From Gorsachius magnificus (lineage: Eukaryota; Chordata; Aves; Pelecaniformes; Ardeidae): a stretch of DNA of 64,000 nt. The notes under the pieces are model-generated. The model saw only the letters and a program-made list of their open reading frames with translations. It was not told where the DNA came from and searched no databases. Shown here in pieces: positions 34,276 through 49,200 of the stretch. The DNA is taken from contig CM067084.1 of the NCBI GenBank assembly GCA_034008185.1, positions 3,553,385-3,617,384 of the forward strand, given 5' to 3'. How positions within the stretch are numbered: position 1 is the stretch's first letter; every line of letters begins with the position of its first letter. Both the position numbers and the translations under genes were made by a program.

Positions 34276-37200
34276 CTGGAAGACAAAACCACCCGTGGAT
34301 AAAGGCAAGCAGTTACAGTCTTAACTGCCCTAGCTCTACCCCCCAAAAAATCATGAGCTGACTCTAGTATTAGTGGAAGGCTTGTATCTCCCTAAAGGAA
34401 CTGAAGGGAAAAAAAAAGTAAATAAAATACCAAGCTATAGCAGTGAGAAGAACCAAAGCTGGGGAATTAAGACAACAAATGAAAGGACTGCGGCTCCTTG
34501 CTGTGACCCATGAAAGAATACAGCCCCAGGCAGGGGGTGGAAAGTAGGTGCCCCTACTACATCAGCAGTACCTGCTACCTTCCCCCTTACTAACTGAGAA
34601 AAAGGGACTGAAACCCCACAAACACAGATGCTATGGCAAGACAAAGCCATGAGTTTCTGTAAGAGCTTCCAGGTGGCGGATAAATGGGTTTCTGCTCATC
34701 CTTCAGCCCCCAGTTTTTAAACAATGGAAGACTCATCTCAGTCAAGATATTCATCTCCAGACAAACAAGACTACTGGCCAGCTGCTGTTGGGAAATGCAA
34801 CCGGAGGGCCGATGGACAGCCAGGAGAGAAGCTGCTGCAGTGCTCGCATCCAGAGGTGCGTGCACAACACCCAGACTCTCAGCCTGAGCTTGGGTGCAGC
34901 AGAAGGGCACAGAGACCATTACACACCGAGCATGCTTTGTTCCTGTGTTACAACAAAGGGGCTTTACTTGGAACTGATGTTCTGGAAGTTCACTGAAGCT
35001 ATTGCCAGCAATCAAAAAGATTATTTGCGTTTAGTGTTTCAAGGAAGATAGCTGCTGTGCTGTTTAGGAGTCTACCTACAGAACACTGACCAGACCATGA
35101 ATAATGATTTGTCTGCATCATTATTTGCACTCACTTCAATATCCAGCTTCAAACTGAAGCAAACTGTACAGCAAGTAGTGCTGGTCAGAGCCACATGAGC
35201 TCCCTTTAGAAAAAAAACAAACTCTACTCATGCACATACAACTTGTGTTTATATAAACATCAGTGCAAAAATCCTTAGTGTGATCAGCACACAGCCTCAC
35301 ACAACCCTATACCTGAAAAGGGGAAAGGGAGCCAAACATCTTAAAGCACTGGAAGCATCTGCCACTAGATGGCTGACAAGGTGTACTGGGTAAAAAAAAT
35401 TTCTGTAGCAGGCTGATGCTGTGAAGTATATTTGGGCATAGCCAGGGCAATAAAAGCAGCACACTGTCACTACCTCAAGGATATCAACAAGAGTAAAGCT
35501 GGCTGGCAATCCAGGCCAAGGTTTTAGGCAGAGTATAGAACCCAGAGAGAAGCGACATTTTGGTTTGTTAAAGATTCAACACCCAAATCATGGGGTCTGG
35601 GCTCTGCTCCAGGCACAGAGCTACAGGCAGCCTCACCTTTGGCTGAGAGTCAGCAGACAGCTCCTCCTCCACAGGACTGTGGGCAGGCCGATTCCAGGAA
35701 GCCAGCGCAATGGGCTTCAGGCAGCCCGCTGCCCCTCCGCTACCTGGCTGGCCATCACCATCCACGCTCTGTACAGCCTTCCCATGTGTCCGTGAGGAGG
35801 CAGGCTGTTACACATATCACAGGATTAAAGCTTAAGTCTGCACAAACCAGATTCAGTGCAAAGGCTGTGTTTTGGAGGGGTTTGTTTTGGATTTTTTTTA
35901 GTAAATGAGTAATTATAAACATAGTTCCAACACCTCTGCTTAATGAGATCACTAGCTATTTCTTATCCATTTCCCCACAGCAAAGTTTGAGCAAGTAAAG
36001 CACATCCATTTCAAACGCAAGGGAACTGTAACTTGTACTTGACCTTTTTTTAGTGGAAAAGAATACTTTGTCCATCCCTGTGGCTCTGAGAACTTGAAAT
36101 ACTTGCTTCTGACTCACAAGTACTGTGTTCTCAAATGTGTTTTTACAGCAAAGGTGTCAGTTAAAAATGGCATAGCAGGCACAGAGGTATTAACTTGTAA
36201 TTTCTATATAGTGCCTGCTGGTCACAGGTTGGAACAGCCAAGCTGAGATTTTTATTATCAGCTACGCAACCCGAGAGCATCGCTAATGGCAAATCTACCG
36301 CACGCTTTACTACAGTAAGAACATCTGTTTACCGAAGCTGAAGGCACCACTTGCAGATGGGTTTTCTCTGCTCCTTCCTTCAGCGTCAGGTTGATCAAAT
36401 TACCCTGTAAAAGCGGCAGTAATGTAAGGTTGTTAAAATCCAAGAACATTCATTAGCAGATTTCAAAGCTGTTTGCTACAGGGAATTATTAGAACCAGGA
36501 TATCTTCTGAAGGAGAAGTAAATAAAGACTATTTGGATTAGCTTCTGGATTTGCAGTCTACTCATCTGTATAATATTAATTTGATTACTAATAGCCTATC
36601 ATACCCATTATTAGCTCCAGCAGCTAACAGTAGCAGAAAAAAGTGTAATTAGGGCTCAGGCAATTGGACTGCCAGGAGGTCAACTTCAGGAAAAAGAAGG
36701 CTCAGACACAGCTATTGTAGGAACAAAAAAGCACTCAGGGCTAGAAGCAATCAATTTGGCAAAATGGCAAGGCTCGAAAAATTGTTTGAGCCAGCTTTCA
36801 AAAAGTCAGCCCCAAATCCTATAAGGAACAGAGATGAAATCCTAGTGCAGGCAGCAGAAGGATTTAGAATTTGGAATTTTTTTACCATTCCCACCAGGAG
36901 CCACTCAGTGCCGGGTGGCCTTTTGTACATGGTGCTGAGCTGGGACTTGGGAAACACCGAGAAGACAGTCAAGGGCTCAGAAGATTAGCCTGGCCTTTCT
37001 CAGACAGCAACAGAGAGCTCCTTATTTCCCAAGATTTCTCCCCAGTGAGTCAGACCAATGGCATGATGCTTGTTATCAGGGCTATGCCCAGCAGTTTCAA
37101 GCAACAGAGGAACCCATGAAAGACTGCCAGACATTTCTGGCAGGCATTGCCTCCAGCTTTTTCACACACTCAACTTTTCTGCTATCTTCAAGCTGTCTGC

Positions 37201-40200
37201 ACAGTAAGAGAATGGCTTTTCCCACATCAGCCTGGTGATCAGGTACCAGGGAAGAAAAGCAAGGTAAGGGCAGAACACGCACTTTGTGGCTACAAAGGAT
37301 CCAGCTTACCAAAGGTTTTCATAGTGGGGAGGACTTGGAATTTCAGCTTTTCCCTCTGCTGCCCCAACTACTGCAAGTCAGATTTCACAGGGGACCTTTT
37401 AGATCCACATCCCAAAGGGCTGGACAACAGCAGAAAGCCTTCATACCCCCTCTCTCAGGCCACTGTTAAGCTGGAGTAGCAATGGTCTACAGCAGTGGAC
37501 CATCAGGTGCCTGATCTTCCTGGGCTGCATATCCAGGACACACTAGGGTAGGGATGAGCTGCCAGTCCCACAGGGGACCACATCAACTCAGGTGACGTGT
37601 TGGACAGACCACAGCTAGACTGCACAGGGGCAGCCTTCCTCCTAGGTCAATACTTGGCAAGGGGAAGCCTCCAATTCCGCTCTCAGAGGAGAGGGAGGCA
37701 GTCCTAGTCAAAGCTGAGGGGAAGATGGAGTGTGAAGATGCACTACTGGCAACAGCAACAACGTAAAAGGGCTTTTAGTCTGCTCTGATGAAGTAGAAAC
37801 ATTCTTTTCACAAAACTGGTTTTATACCTTCTTTTACTAACCTTTGTTTTACTCCACGAGCCACCTTCCCTGCTTGCTTGATCTGCTCCTGTTTTTTCCT
37901 GCTGCCCTTCTGACCACACCAACATCCTTTTCACACCTGAGCCATCCTGAGTCTTATTTTTATCCTCCTTCTCCAGTAATGCAATAGTCATCTTGATGAG
38001 ATACAGCTCAACATTTGCAGGAACAAGTTTTCTAATAGCTTGAATTTTGGTGGTGTCTTGGAAGAAATATACATACAGTATTAATAATTATGGTTTTTTT
38101 AATTCTCTTGCCCCTTCCTTATTCAGTTTTCTCATCTTGTGAAACACATCAGTTGTCCCTCATTAAAGCACAGGATACATTAAGGCATGCAAAAGAAAAA
38201 ACCCAAGGTATGGGTTTAACTCATAAGGAAACAGATCATGAGGTCCTGGGATAAATCCCCACCTCATTCGTGCTCACACAAGCTTACTGTCCTCAGTTTT
38301 AGTCTAAAACTTCAGAATCACCTGCCTCCAACTTGCATGTCATATCAACCATTTTCCTCTTGAGAGGAAGGCTGTATTATATCAGGCTGAAAAGCCTCTC
38401 TGCTTTCTTAAATACAGTGCCATGCCAGTTCTCCATTCCAGCATGGCACTAAATTTAAGAAAGTAATCTCTTAAGAGAGTCTAGTTGAGCCTGCAACCAC
38501 TGCTGAAAAGATGCATTTATCTGCAGTAGGGCAAGAGTAACAAAGCTAGCAACAGCTGCCAAGCTTTAAGAACTTAACTACAAGGGCAAGACTAAGTCAC
38601 TCAGTCTCAGAACCACAAATCAGTTCATGGTTGTCCTCAGCCTTCCAACTAGCCCATGGCACCAGATGACAGCATTAAGAGGAAGAATGGCTTTTTCTGC
38701 ACTTCTCTGCCTCCTCATCCTAAACAAACAACCTGCAGAGAAGTTACACTGGGGAAATGCTACCACTCTTATTCAGTGTATTTTCTCTAGATGATGGTAC
38801 TTAGAGGAAGACTTTGTCAGGCTTATGTTTCTTCCAAAAAACACTTGAGTAAATACAGATTTAAGAATGATGCCTGAATCTTTTCAACAGCCATACAATT
38901 GAGTGATTTGTAAAGGGCTACTCCTCTTTTGCTATTTAGTGAATCACGATTGCCTTCTTTTACAGCATAACCTCGAAAGGATAGCAGTGACCCTGGCATT
39001 GCCATGCTCTGCCTTGCCACAGCCACGAGCCCTCCAGAAATGATGGGCTCTACCTAAAGAAGCAGCCGAGTTCCAAGTTTTCCATGCCCTTCATTTGTAT
39101 GCCACTGTCACGAGAAGCTTCATTTAAGGGCTGCGATGCTCACCCGACTCAATAGGAGGATTACGGATAACATCAGAAATTATCTGTTGAACACCAGGAG
39201 TCAAACCTGCTCGCTCCAGGTTGACAGGGTAGCCAGCTTTCATCGCCTGGAACAGGTGAGTGCCAACCTCAGAAAGTGGCAGAGACCTGCTCTCGCTTAT
39301 AGCCCTCTAGGAAAACAAAGGCAGAAGGAATCAGATGTAGCAGAAGTGTCTGAAACACAACTGAAAGCTCAAAACCCAGCAACCTCCCATTCCCACAAAG
39401 CACTCAGGGGATACTGGCACACAGCAGTGCAACAAAAGCTCCCCAAAACACTTTGCTACTCCTAATATTTGTCTCATTTCTTTTTCCGCTTGTAAAGAGC
39501 ATTTTTGTCTTGAGGCTACTACTTCTCAGCTTGAGTGCAACATCTCAGCTTGAACAGCAGAGAGGTTCTACACAGGAAGGGTGCTGCGTGGCCACCCCAA
39601 AGGCTCACTACAGCCTGCTTACAGCTCACATCCCTCCTGTCGCAATGCTCACTACCACCCCCTTTCCACAATGGGGTAGCTGAATCCCAGCAATTTCTAC
39701 CACAAAGGAAACTGATGCTCTGACTTATCTGTGAGGCAAGAGCATCAACCCAGCTCCTACTTCATGAGACTCCTCCATCAAAACTTCAGATGTCACCTGC
39801 CAAGTAGCTGTGACACACCTGACCTTCCAGTGGCCCATTTGATTAATAACATCTAGGCAGAACATGGGTAACAGCACCAAAACAAATCCCCCCTCGTTTT
39901 CACATCTTTTAGATTAATTCTTCTCTTAAAACATTTGCCTTGAAGAAAAACATCTCCAACCTGATCTACCTAAACTTGTATTTCCAAGGAGAGATTTCAA
40001 ACAGGCTCTAAAAAGCCGGTTTCAAGCTTCTACCCATTTCTCCCCAGACAATACACATACTGTGCATATAATCATCAGGATTAGTGGATACAGAGCATCA
40101 AGTTACCCATTAATAATTATACAACTGTTTCTTCCTAATTAGTCCTTAGGTACACTTTTAAGTTAGGGACTATCTGACAAGGTTTACCCATACTCTTGGG

Positions 40201-43200
40201 AGGGGCAAACCAAAACTCAAAGCAACTTTGGTTTCCTACTGTAGAATTAAAAAGCGATAAAGAAAACTGGATCAAAGCAGCTCATGAGGTTTATCTCCAC
40301 AGGGCATGTGGCATGATGCCAGTTTAGCCACGTGCCCTGTAGCAGCACTTCAATGACTTAGATGCAACAGGTAACGTCCTCAACTTCTGTTTGTAACAGG
40401 AAACACAGCTTTCTGAAATCTGAAGTAGAAAGCCATGATAGTACTTGGCACTTAGACTTCAGTTTTGCACTCAATGTTCCCGTGAGCTTTGTTTCTTGAC
40501 ATGCGAGTCTTACACACGGATATGGCATAAGCAAAGGAATAGGGATTTGCTACCTAAACCAAGAACAGAATTAGTGAAATTTATCCCAATTGTGATTAAC
40601 CTTGAAAATATGCCTACATACAGCCCCAGGCTTGGTGTCCTTTCCAGCAGGCTACTGGATCAGGAAGTTTTTTTCTGGATGCCTTCACTACCATGAAAAG
40701 AGAAAAATACAGAAACAGGTAGGACTAACACCTGAAATAAAAAAGCATGCTGCATAACTGTACTGGAACAGGCCAATGAACTAACAGCAACAACTCTGCC
40801 TGATGCCCCGCCAGTCTGTGCGGGCACTGTAATGAGCAGGGACCCGTATCTTCTCTCACTGCATCCCGCCTCACAGCGAGCCCAGTTTTTCATATTTTTA
40901 CTGGTCCATAGAGACAAGTTAGATGAGCCATCATTGGCCAGGAAAGATACTGCCTCAGTGTTTTGAAACAACCCCACCCCAGCACTGGGCAGAGGATTTC
41001 AGAGAACTTTCCAATCCCCCTCTCGACAAAGCATCCCTGCCATTAGTTTTCAATGAGGAAGGGACCTCCACAGGGAAGAGCTTACCACAGAGAGACTCTT
41101 CTCTTGGAACAGGACATAGGTGACCTGCTCTGAGCGAGAGAGGGCTCTAGCACACTTCCAAGGAGATGCTTCTGTCTGACCTTCAGATCCAGATGTGGGG
41201 AAAGTGTCCGTCTAAGTGAGATAAAGAGAACTTCAAAGAATATCTCAGTGACAACTGATGGATCTCCCTCCCATTATCTGAAATTATCTACAAGAGTAAC
41301 ATAAATGGAGTCATTCATCTCTTTGGAGGTTGGTTTTGACCCCAAGTCCGTGTTCCACAAGAAAAAATAAGCAAAGACAGAAAGAAGATGGACACCCACA
41401 GATTCCCATCTTAATAAAACAAGCATGCAGTTGTCCAAGGGACTTTCAAATAAACACCAACCAGAAAAATGGTGTCCAGGTCAATACAACTTCTTATGTG
41501 TTGCTCGATACACGTAAGACTATTTCATCAGAACAAACTGTGGTATTCAGTCTGCTGCACAGTATGGGAAACTCCTCCATTTGCTTTAGTCTCTTGCTCA
41601 ACACAGATTTATCGTAAAAAAAAAAAACACGAAAGCTTTTGGTCCCTATTACTAGATCGTGATAGCTTTCTGTGAAGGAGAAAGACAACTCCACAGAGTC
41701 TTCTCAAGCATTAGAGAGTTGTACTGCTGCTCTACCTGCTTTCTAGACTAAATAAATCCCTTTAACTGTAAATTTACATAGAAATTAAGATCCCCAAAGC
41801 AAAACTGCTTCATAGTTCCTCTAATCCCCTGCTCCACGGCCCCTCCCTAGTGGTGTCTCTTGCCTGTGACTGATGAGGAGCCATTCTACAGAAGTCTCTG
41901 ACAGAAGAAAATCAACTGTGAGAAGAGAACCAACAAGAGTATTTCCAACTACTGGAAATGTAAGCTCTTCTGCCAGTCTCCTAATGAGAAACTTAGGGGA
42001 AGCAAAGCTCTGCCCTCCAAGTCTATGAGTCAATAAACCACAGTGAAGGACCATTTACCATACCTTTGGCCCCTAGCCCCAAATTGCAGTAACTAGCTGC
42101 AGGCTCTCAGCAACATGGCACCCATTGGACACTGAGCCTGGCCAGATGGGTGACCTTTAGAAGGATGTCCCAGCCTTTCAATATGACCACACCCATCTGG
42201 AAACATCAGCCAAGTAGCACATGAAGATTTGGGAGGCCTGTTGGGACACAAGGCTAGCAAGTTTCACTACCATGCCTGGATGGAATAGCTGTGATGATGA
42301 CAAACTCTGAAGAAGAAATCTGACAACTGCAGACAAAATGATGTCTTTAGGCTCTTCCAAAGTAGCAGACACTTTAAGCCATACCTGCAAACCATTCACT
42401 CGGCAGAAGTCCTTAATTTCATCCAGAAGGGGGACCAACATGGTGGATTTTGCTTCAGATACACCATCAATTCTCTTCACATTCTCCACACTCGTAGGCC
42501 TAGTTTAGGACAAATAATAAAAGCCATGGAAGTGTCCTATGCCAATGCTTCAAAAGATCAAGAGTCCGTGAATGACACGTGCTCGGACCACACACCTGCT
42601 AGTCAAAACTTCAAAGTGTTATTGTTGTACCCTCATTGTCTCTGCCCCTAATTAAGTTCACCGTTTGCACTTTGAATCATGAAGCCTGACCACAGCAAAA
42701 GCTTCAAGTTCGCTGCTTAATACTTTAGAGGATCAGTTTACTGCATCCATCCTTATTTGCTTTTACCTCCCAAGAGCACATAAGTCCAGAGCTCTACCAC
42801 GGAATAACATAAACGTTCCAAAAATAGTATTGTCCAATGCCTTTCAGTAACTGAGGAAAGCACTTCAGATGCGTCACCAACTGAGCTGCCCCACAATACC
42901 CTCTCATACGATGAGAAGGAAAAAGAATAATTTTTTTCCCCTCTTTTCAGTAGTTGAGCACAACATCAAATCGTGCTTATGCTTTTGCACCAGAGCTACC
43001 TGTGCAAAGTAAAAGACAGCTTCTAACCTGTAGCTGACCCTTAGCAACAGAAAGGCATACTAAAATGATTAAAAACACATTGGAGAGAAGCAGATGGAAA
43101 GGTAAGGATTAGTAGAAAACATACACCTTACTCCTGACTGGTCAACCTGACAGGGGGTTTGGATACAAAAAGACAGGCAAAGTTGTCATTTAGGGTTTGT

Positions 43201-46200
43201 TTTTGGTTTTTTTTGAATAGCTAGAATGAAGAAGCAAGCCTGATGCCAATAACTGTTTAACTTATACCAGTCAGTGGTCTACAAGGTTATTTGAGCAAAT
43301 TAAGATCTTCAGGAAAGGAGCTGCTCTTCCACCAAACAAGAGATACTCTCCCAACAAAAGCAGAAAGGGGATTTGTGACTTGGCTTGCAACCTTCTCAGC
43401 TTGTATAACAACATGTACGCCTGCTGGCTTTACCTTATTCGGGCCATCTCCACCAGGACCTTATTGGTTGCCAAGACAGCTGGAGGAATTACCTTCTCAT
43501 TAGCTACCTTCTGTCTAGCAGTCAGCAACTTGCCATACAGAGCAGTCTGTGAACGAGAGCGCCAAATTCTTATGAAGCAGCTCTAGATCACTCACATAGC
43601 TATAATTACAAAGTAAAGTTATCAATTCCCTTATCTTCCCACTAAGACACAAAACCCCTGCAATCCCTTAACCTACCTTAATATATTTAAATCTTCTTCT
43701 AGGACTTCTATTCAAAACATCTTAATATTATGAAGAGCTGCCCAAGCCAGCTGCTCCAGTACAGGAGGACTGTGGTCTGCAGGTTGACTGCAATTCACAG
43801 GCATTTTCCCTCTTCCCAAAGCTTACCTCTAGTTCTTTCTCTTGTGATGGAACAACAGGTTCTGAGGGCTTCAGAGGAGAAGATTTCACCCGTGAGTGCT
43901 CTGCAACACTAACAAAAAAAATAAAGTGGGAAACAAGCCCTGCGTGAGATGAATTTATTCAGGAACTTTGCACAAGGCTGTGGGAGAGCAGCAGCCCAAC
44001 TTAATTTGCCTGCTCTCCGGCAGCACCATCAGACTGTGGTCTGGCACATCAGGCTAGCACTGCGCTCAAACAGGACGTGAGCTGGTTGGGGCAAAGTCAG
44101 CAGCATTCCTGATCTAACAGAAATCCTCTGTATCTAGTCCTGTAACTTAAAATAGCTTCTTACTGTACAAAGCTCAAACAGATGAAATGACAATTTTGTG
44201 AAAAAAGCCAAGCCACAAACACACCAATAATCCTGTCAACAGCTTGATTCCCATATTGTTGACAAGAGCATGTTCTTACAAGCACTTATCCATTCATTTT
44301 ATTATTCTGACAGCATCCCGTGAGAAACACCTTACATTTTTCCCCACAGCTGGTAACATTAATCCTGGCCAGAAGGAGCCAATAACTTCAAAAGTATCAA
44401 GGACAAGGCCACAGCTGCTGCACTGTAAGCAGAATTAGCTGGTGTTCCCACTCTGCCCATCTGCCCAGGGAGCAGCACCACAGCTACCAGTCCATGGACT
44501 CATGTGCTTCAGGACACTCACCCCTAATTAGACTGCTATGATTATACTGCGGTATCTGTTAGCAGATGAGCTGGAGTAAGAGCATCCTTTCCTAACCGTG
44601 AAGAAACACTTGCTTTGGATTGCGGCCATCCCTAAAATGATTTTTCTTCACATGGCTACAGTGGCAATTATTCAGCTTAAGTGACATATCTTATTTTCCT
44701 GTCATCTGCCAGCATCATGCTGCTTGCCTGAAGGAAGAATCCAGCTGCTCAGAAATGCAAGGGGTGTTTAATCTGAAGCACTGCACAAGCCAGCAAAAAA
44801 AAAATTTACTTAGTTTTTTGCAAAAGCTTGTTTTATTTCTTTTGTCCTGAGGGAGTTTCAACTTGACCTCAGTCTTCTCCAGACTCACCTATAAAGGCAG
44901 AAAACCTACATGCTCGCTTATAGCCCCCCCACAAAGCATACATCCAGAGCTGCCAGCTTTGAGAGCAAGTCACAACTGTGCCACTTGTTTGCCAGAATCA
45001 TGTTTGCAAACTGTTTGGAAAAAGAAAATTTCTCCATTTCTCATTTCAAACCACCACAAGTTAAAAATCCATTACAGTTTCAACCACCACATAGAAGGCG
45101 GACTAAAAAGCATGGCCCCAGTAAAAATATCCAATATAAATCTGCTATTGCTCTACTTTTATCATAATCTGTGTTATTTTTCTTGCTTGAATTCAAGCAA
45201 TACCTGTGAGGAAGTTTGCACTTGAGCAATTAATAAAGCTTGCTTTTCCTGTGACACTGCAAGTATACACAACTTGTCAAATTCAAAGCCTGTACAATGT
45301 TGTAATCATTCAACTTTTGCAATATAAAGCTGTGCACAGCAAGTTATAAGCATTTGTCTTTTTGAATATTAAGCCTTTTTACCATCACTTCACATAGGAC
45401 AATGCTGGTTTTAAGGATCATCCTGCAAACTATATTGTTAGTAACACAGTCAAAATTAAGTAATACGGTTTAAATTTACAATACTGTACCTGTTAAGCAC
45501 GTTACTGCTTCTTGGAGGAGTTTTACATTTTCTCTCATATGAAAACATATCATACAGAGACATCTATAAAAAAATAGAAGAACAAGACAAATGCTGATTG
45601 CTATTACCAGTCTTTCCACTGAAGTTGCAGTTGGCAGCAAAATACTCATTTGTGACACCATGACACACTTGCAACGTTTTCTAATACCAAGAAGGACAGA
45701 CCACAGAGCGCAAGAGGAGTTGTGCTCATACCGACCTGCTTGCCTGGTGACTGCCTTGTTCCTTTCATGTCTGGGGAGCGCTGCGTTGAAAGGGCAGGTA
45801 AAGGTCTATTGCTGTAATAAAATGAATTATATCTTAATCCAATCAGACCAAATCATTCGTACAGTGACACTGCCATTTAAAAAACCATAACATTTCGCTA
45901 AGCAAACGGATTTGAATTTGATACAGGGATCTCTTTGGCAAATCAGAAGTTCGTACAGTTTTTTTTTTATCATCATCACCATTCTTTGTGAAAAAACCGT
46001 GAGGACCTAAAAGCCTATTAATACTAAAACTTGAACAAGAAACAAGAATCTTGTGTTATGGAAGAAAGATTTTGGGGACAAAAAAGGAATTTTTGTGACA
46101 ACATTTCAAAGAGTCAATTTTAAAGATCCCATTACTGGAGAAAACAAATGACCACCAGCTTTCTGGTTTGCCCTAAGCGTACAGCTTTCCCTGTTGCTGA

Positions 46201-49200
46201 TCGTTTTATTATTATATACATTTTTTTTCTTCTAGAAGGCCTATAGAGAGTAGGTTAAAGAGCCACAGCAGTAGACTATCATAAGGAAAAGAAAATGGGT
46301 ACTTTGTCGTTAGCTGATTTACTTTTTTAGCCACACTAAGGCCATCTAGACCCCAGAAGAGGCTCCTAAGGCCACACTCCCGAGAGCTTTGTTCTAATAT
46401 TATTTCTGGTCACAGCAAAGCCTCTGCAACCCCCCTTCATTATCTTCCACTTCAAAAGGGTTGGCCAGAATTAGCGTTTGTGAAGCCCAACACAAGGCTG
46501 TTCCTTAAGTATAACCAGAAGCATAAGATTACAAGCAAAACCTCACATACTATTTTCTTGGAGCTATACACTCCGATGGCAGATACCTGACCACCACTGA
46601 AAAAACACCCCACTTTTACAGACAAAGTCAGCAAGACTACAAATAGTTAAAGTTTCACAAGAAGAAATACACAAAGACAGACAAACAATTACACATTCGT
46701 GTCAAATCAATTCTTGTCACAATAAAGGCTTTTCTCTTTCATTCTCACCTTAAACATTGTCAAAAAGTAGGTCAAGTGCATAACTGGGAAACAAAGTTGT
46801 TAGCTGATCTATTTTAGGTCTCACGGTTTAACTCAGCAGCATTAGAAAGAACATAAGTCTTAATAGATTTTCTTCTACTGTTTCTTGTCTTTAGCCAATT
46901 ACTTTCTCTACGAGGATGCGTTGCTACAACATGCCTCCAGGCTACCCAACATCATCGATAAAGACCCACACTTTCCAACTAGTTTTGGTTGTTTCTCTGT
47001 TACATTTCCCCCACCAACCTTCCCAGTTACATGACCATCCGATTAGCTCCGCTGATGACCTCAGTGATGAGGTACTGTCAGATTTAAGATACGAGCCATG
47101 AATCTCTCAGGACGACTAGACAACATGTCACCTTTCATACCACCTGTGAGTAGAGTTGTCTGTCCAGGCACTCCCACTGACTTGTTTTGTATTATGAAAC
47201 TGCTTAAGGGAAAATTTTGGGTAGAAAAATCAAGTGCAGAAGTATCCTGTCCAACCTAGACATCTCCAGAACTGATCTGAAGTTAAATTAATAAAAAAGT
47301 GCTCAGAAGAACACATGTACTGTAATTACCTTCTAGGAGGTTTCTGCAGATTAAGGTCTTCGCTGGACTGTAATAGGAGACTTGGATTTGAGGCTGATCC
47401 AGCTTTTAACAGCCAATTTCTACCCTTTAAGAAATAAGCCATACGGGTTAGCTACAGATTACTCAGAGCAGGTTTCAATGGGTAGTTTCACACCAAAACA
47501 TACCTTCTGGGTAAGCATGCATGTGGTTGCAAACTTGCTAGGCAGAGATGCTTCTTTGAGGAATCCTTCCATTATCAACTGTTGGCAGAGCAATTTCCAC
47601 CAGTTCTCCGGCCACTCTTTTCCGCTACCAAACAGAGGGTGTCTTCGGTATCTGTCTGGCACACGCTGAGAACACTGAAATTATTGAAAGAATTGGTCAG
47701 ACTCCTCCAGTCCTTGTGGAAGACATTTTCCAATGTAACCAGTAAACCAAGAACCTGAGAAGCAACGAGCACATCCTCAAGAGCATTTCTCCACAGAGGA
47801 ACTCTACATAATACCCACGACAATAACCACACCTACAGCACCTCAATGAAAAGAGCATAAACCACATCTATTGCCCCATTCATGTCACCTGAAGAGCAGT
47901 TTCACCTCTACTGACTTAACCCTGGCCTGCGCTTTCTGCCAAGGCTTTGACAAGATCACGACTTTGTTTCGTACTAAGACCCCACGCAGACCTACACTTA
48001 GATGACCCGATTTTTCAAACATCTCCCTTAATATATAGAAGAGTTACAGGAATGACCCAATCATCCACAGCAGCAAAGAAAGTAATCTAGTACAGGTTGT
48101 ATTCAACCAGTTCAGGTCAATATTGCATTACACTAGTTCTAACAGAAGCAGTTAATCATCCCGTTTTTAATTAAAAAGAGCCTACAGAAGTAAAAATAAA
48201 ATTGACAAGTCCTGTTTAAATCCTAGAACAGGGGTATAAAGCCAGAAGCAAGCTCACTGTAGATGCCTACTTTATACCTCCTCCAGCCTTCGCTGCAAAG
48301 TGGTTTTTAGTTGGTTGGGGTTTTTTTTTTGTTTTGTCTTATCAAGTTGCTGATGTACTCATCTCTTACCAATGGTTCAGACTAAAAAAGCTGATTAGTT
48401 CCTGTCTGATGGCTTCTCACCCCCCTGAGCTCAGTGCCCAAAAGCTCAGGGCTAAAGCCCCTTTGGCAAGAAAAACTCTGGTTAAGAGCCTAAAAAGTTG
48501 AGAACTTCTATGAAACAGAGGTAACGGGGTCAAGCATTAGTAGGTGAAAGCATCTCAGACAGAAGTTTCAATTTATTGCTAGAATATGAAGTCAACAGGA
48601 AAGCAGGCTTCAGACCCTGTTATTCATAGACTTGCTGCATCCCTCTCCACTGGGGAAACTACATGGTCAAACAAGTAATTTTTTTTATACGTGTGCCTGT
48701 ATATAAACCAATTACATCCTCCATAGAGCGCATGTATATATGTACACACTTCTGCGATGTTGGTTAGATAAAGTCCCATGGGAGGAGGTGGTAGAAAAAA
48801 AGCAGGTGGTGTGACTAAATTATAATCTTGGACAACAGGAGACAGTGGGGTGGAGGGTCGCCGCTTGCCATCTATAGGACTGGTTGTTAACACAGGTATT
48901 CCAGATTCCTGGTAGTACTTCGACCAGAATCCCTTCATGCTAGGCACTACGTAAACAGAGCATCTATCCCCAAGAACACAGTTTTCCTTTTTAAGGAAAA
49001 CAAAACAGGCTGATGGGGAACAGAAGTCAGTCACCCATTTGGCAGGCAGAGATAAAGAACCACATCCTGTGTCCTCTCTTCTAGAGAGCCCTTGCTCAAC
49101 TTCTAACACACATTACTTCAAAGCATGACTACGTTCCTAAGCTTTCAGTTATGCCAGTTACATTAATTACTCCAATGGCTACACATGTTCACAGCATGGT

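Noticed and set aside
37743..37841. Extension of the penultimate WRN exon past its donor to a stop
   Set aside because: The donor GTTAGT is acceptable and splicing to 34275 restores the family C-terminal motif, so the read-through tail (ending in CCCCQ) is most likely intronic.
45690..45795. Alternative WRN linker exon (acceptor AACGCAG or CCCCAG, donor GTATGA)
   Set aside because: It cannot join the flanking exons in a consistent phase, whereas the 46-base exon at 46551-46596 can and resembles the family linker.
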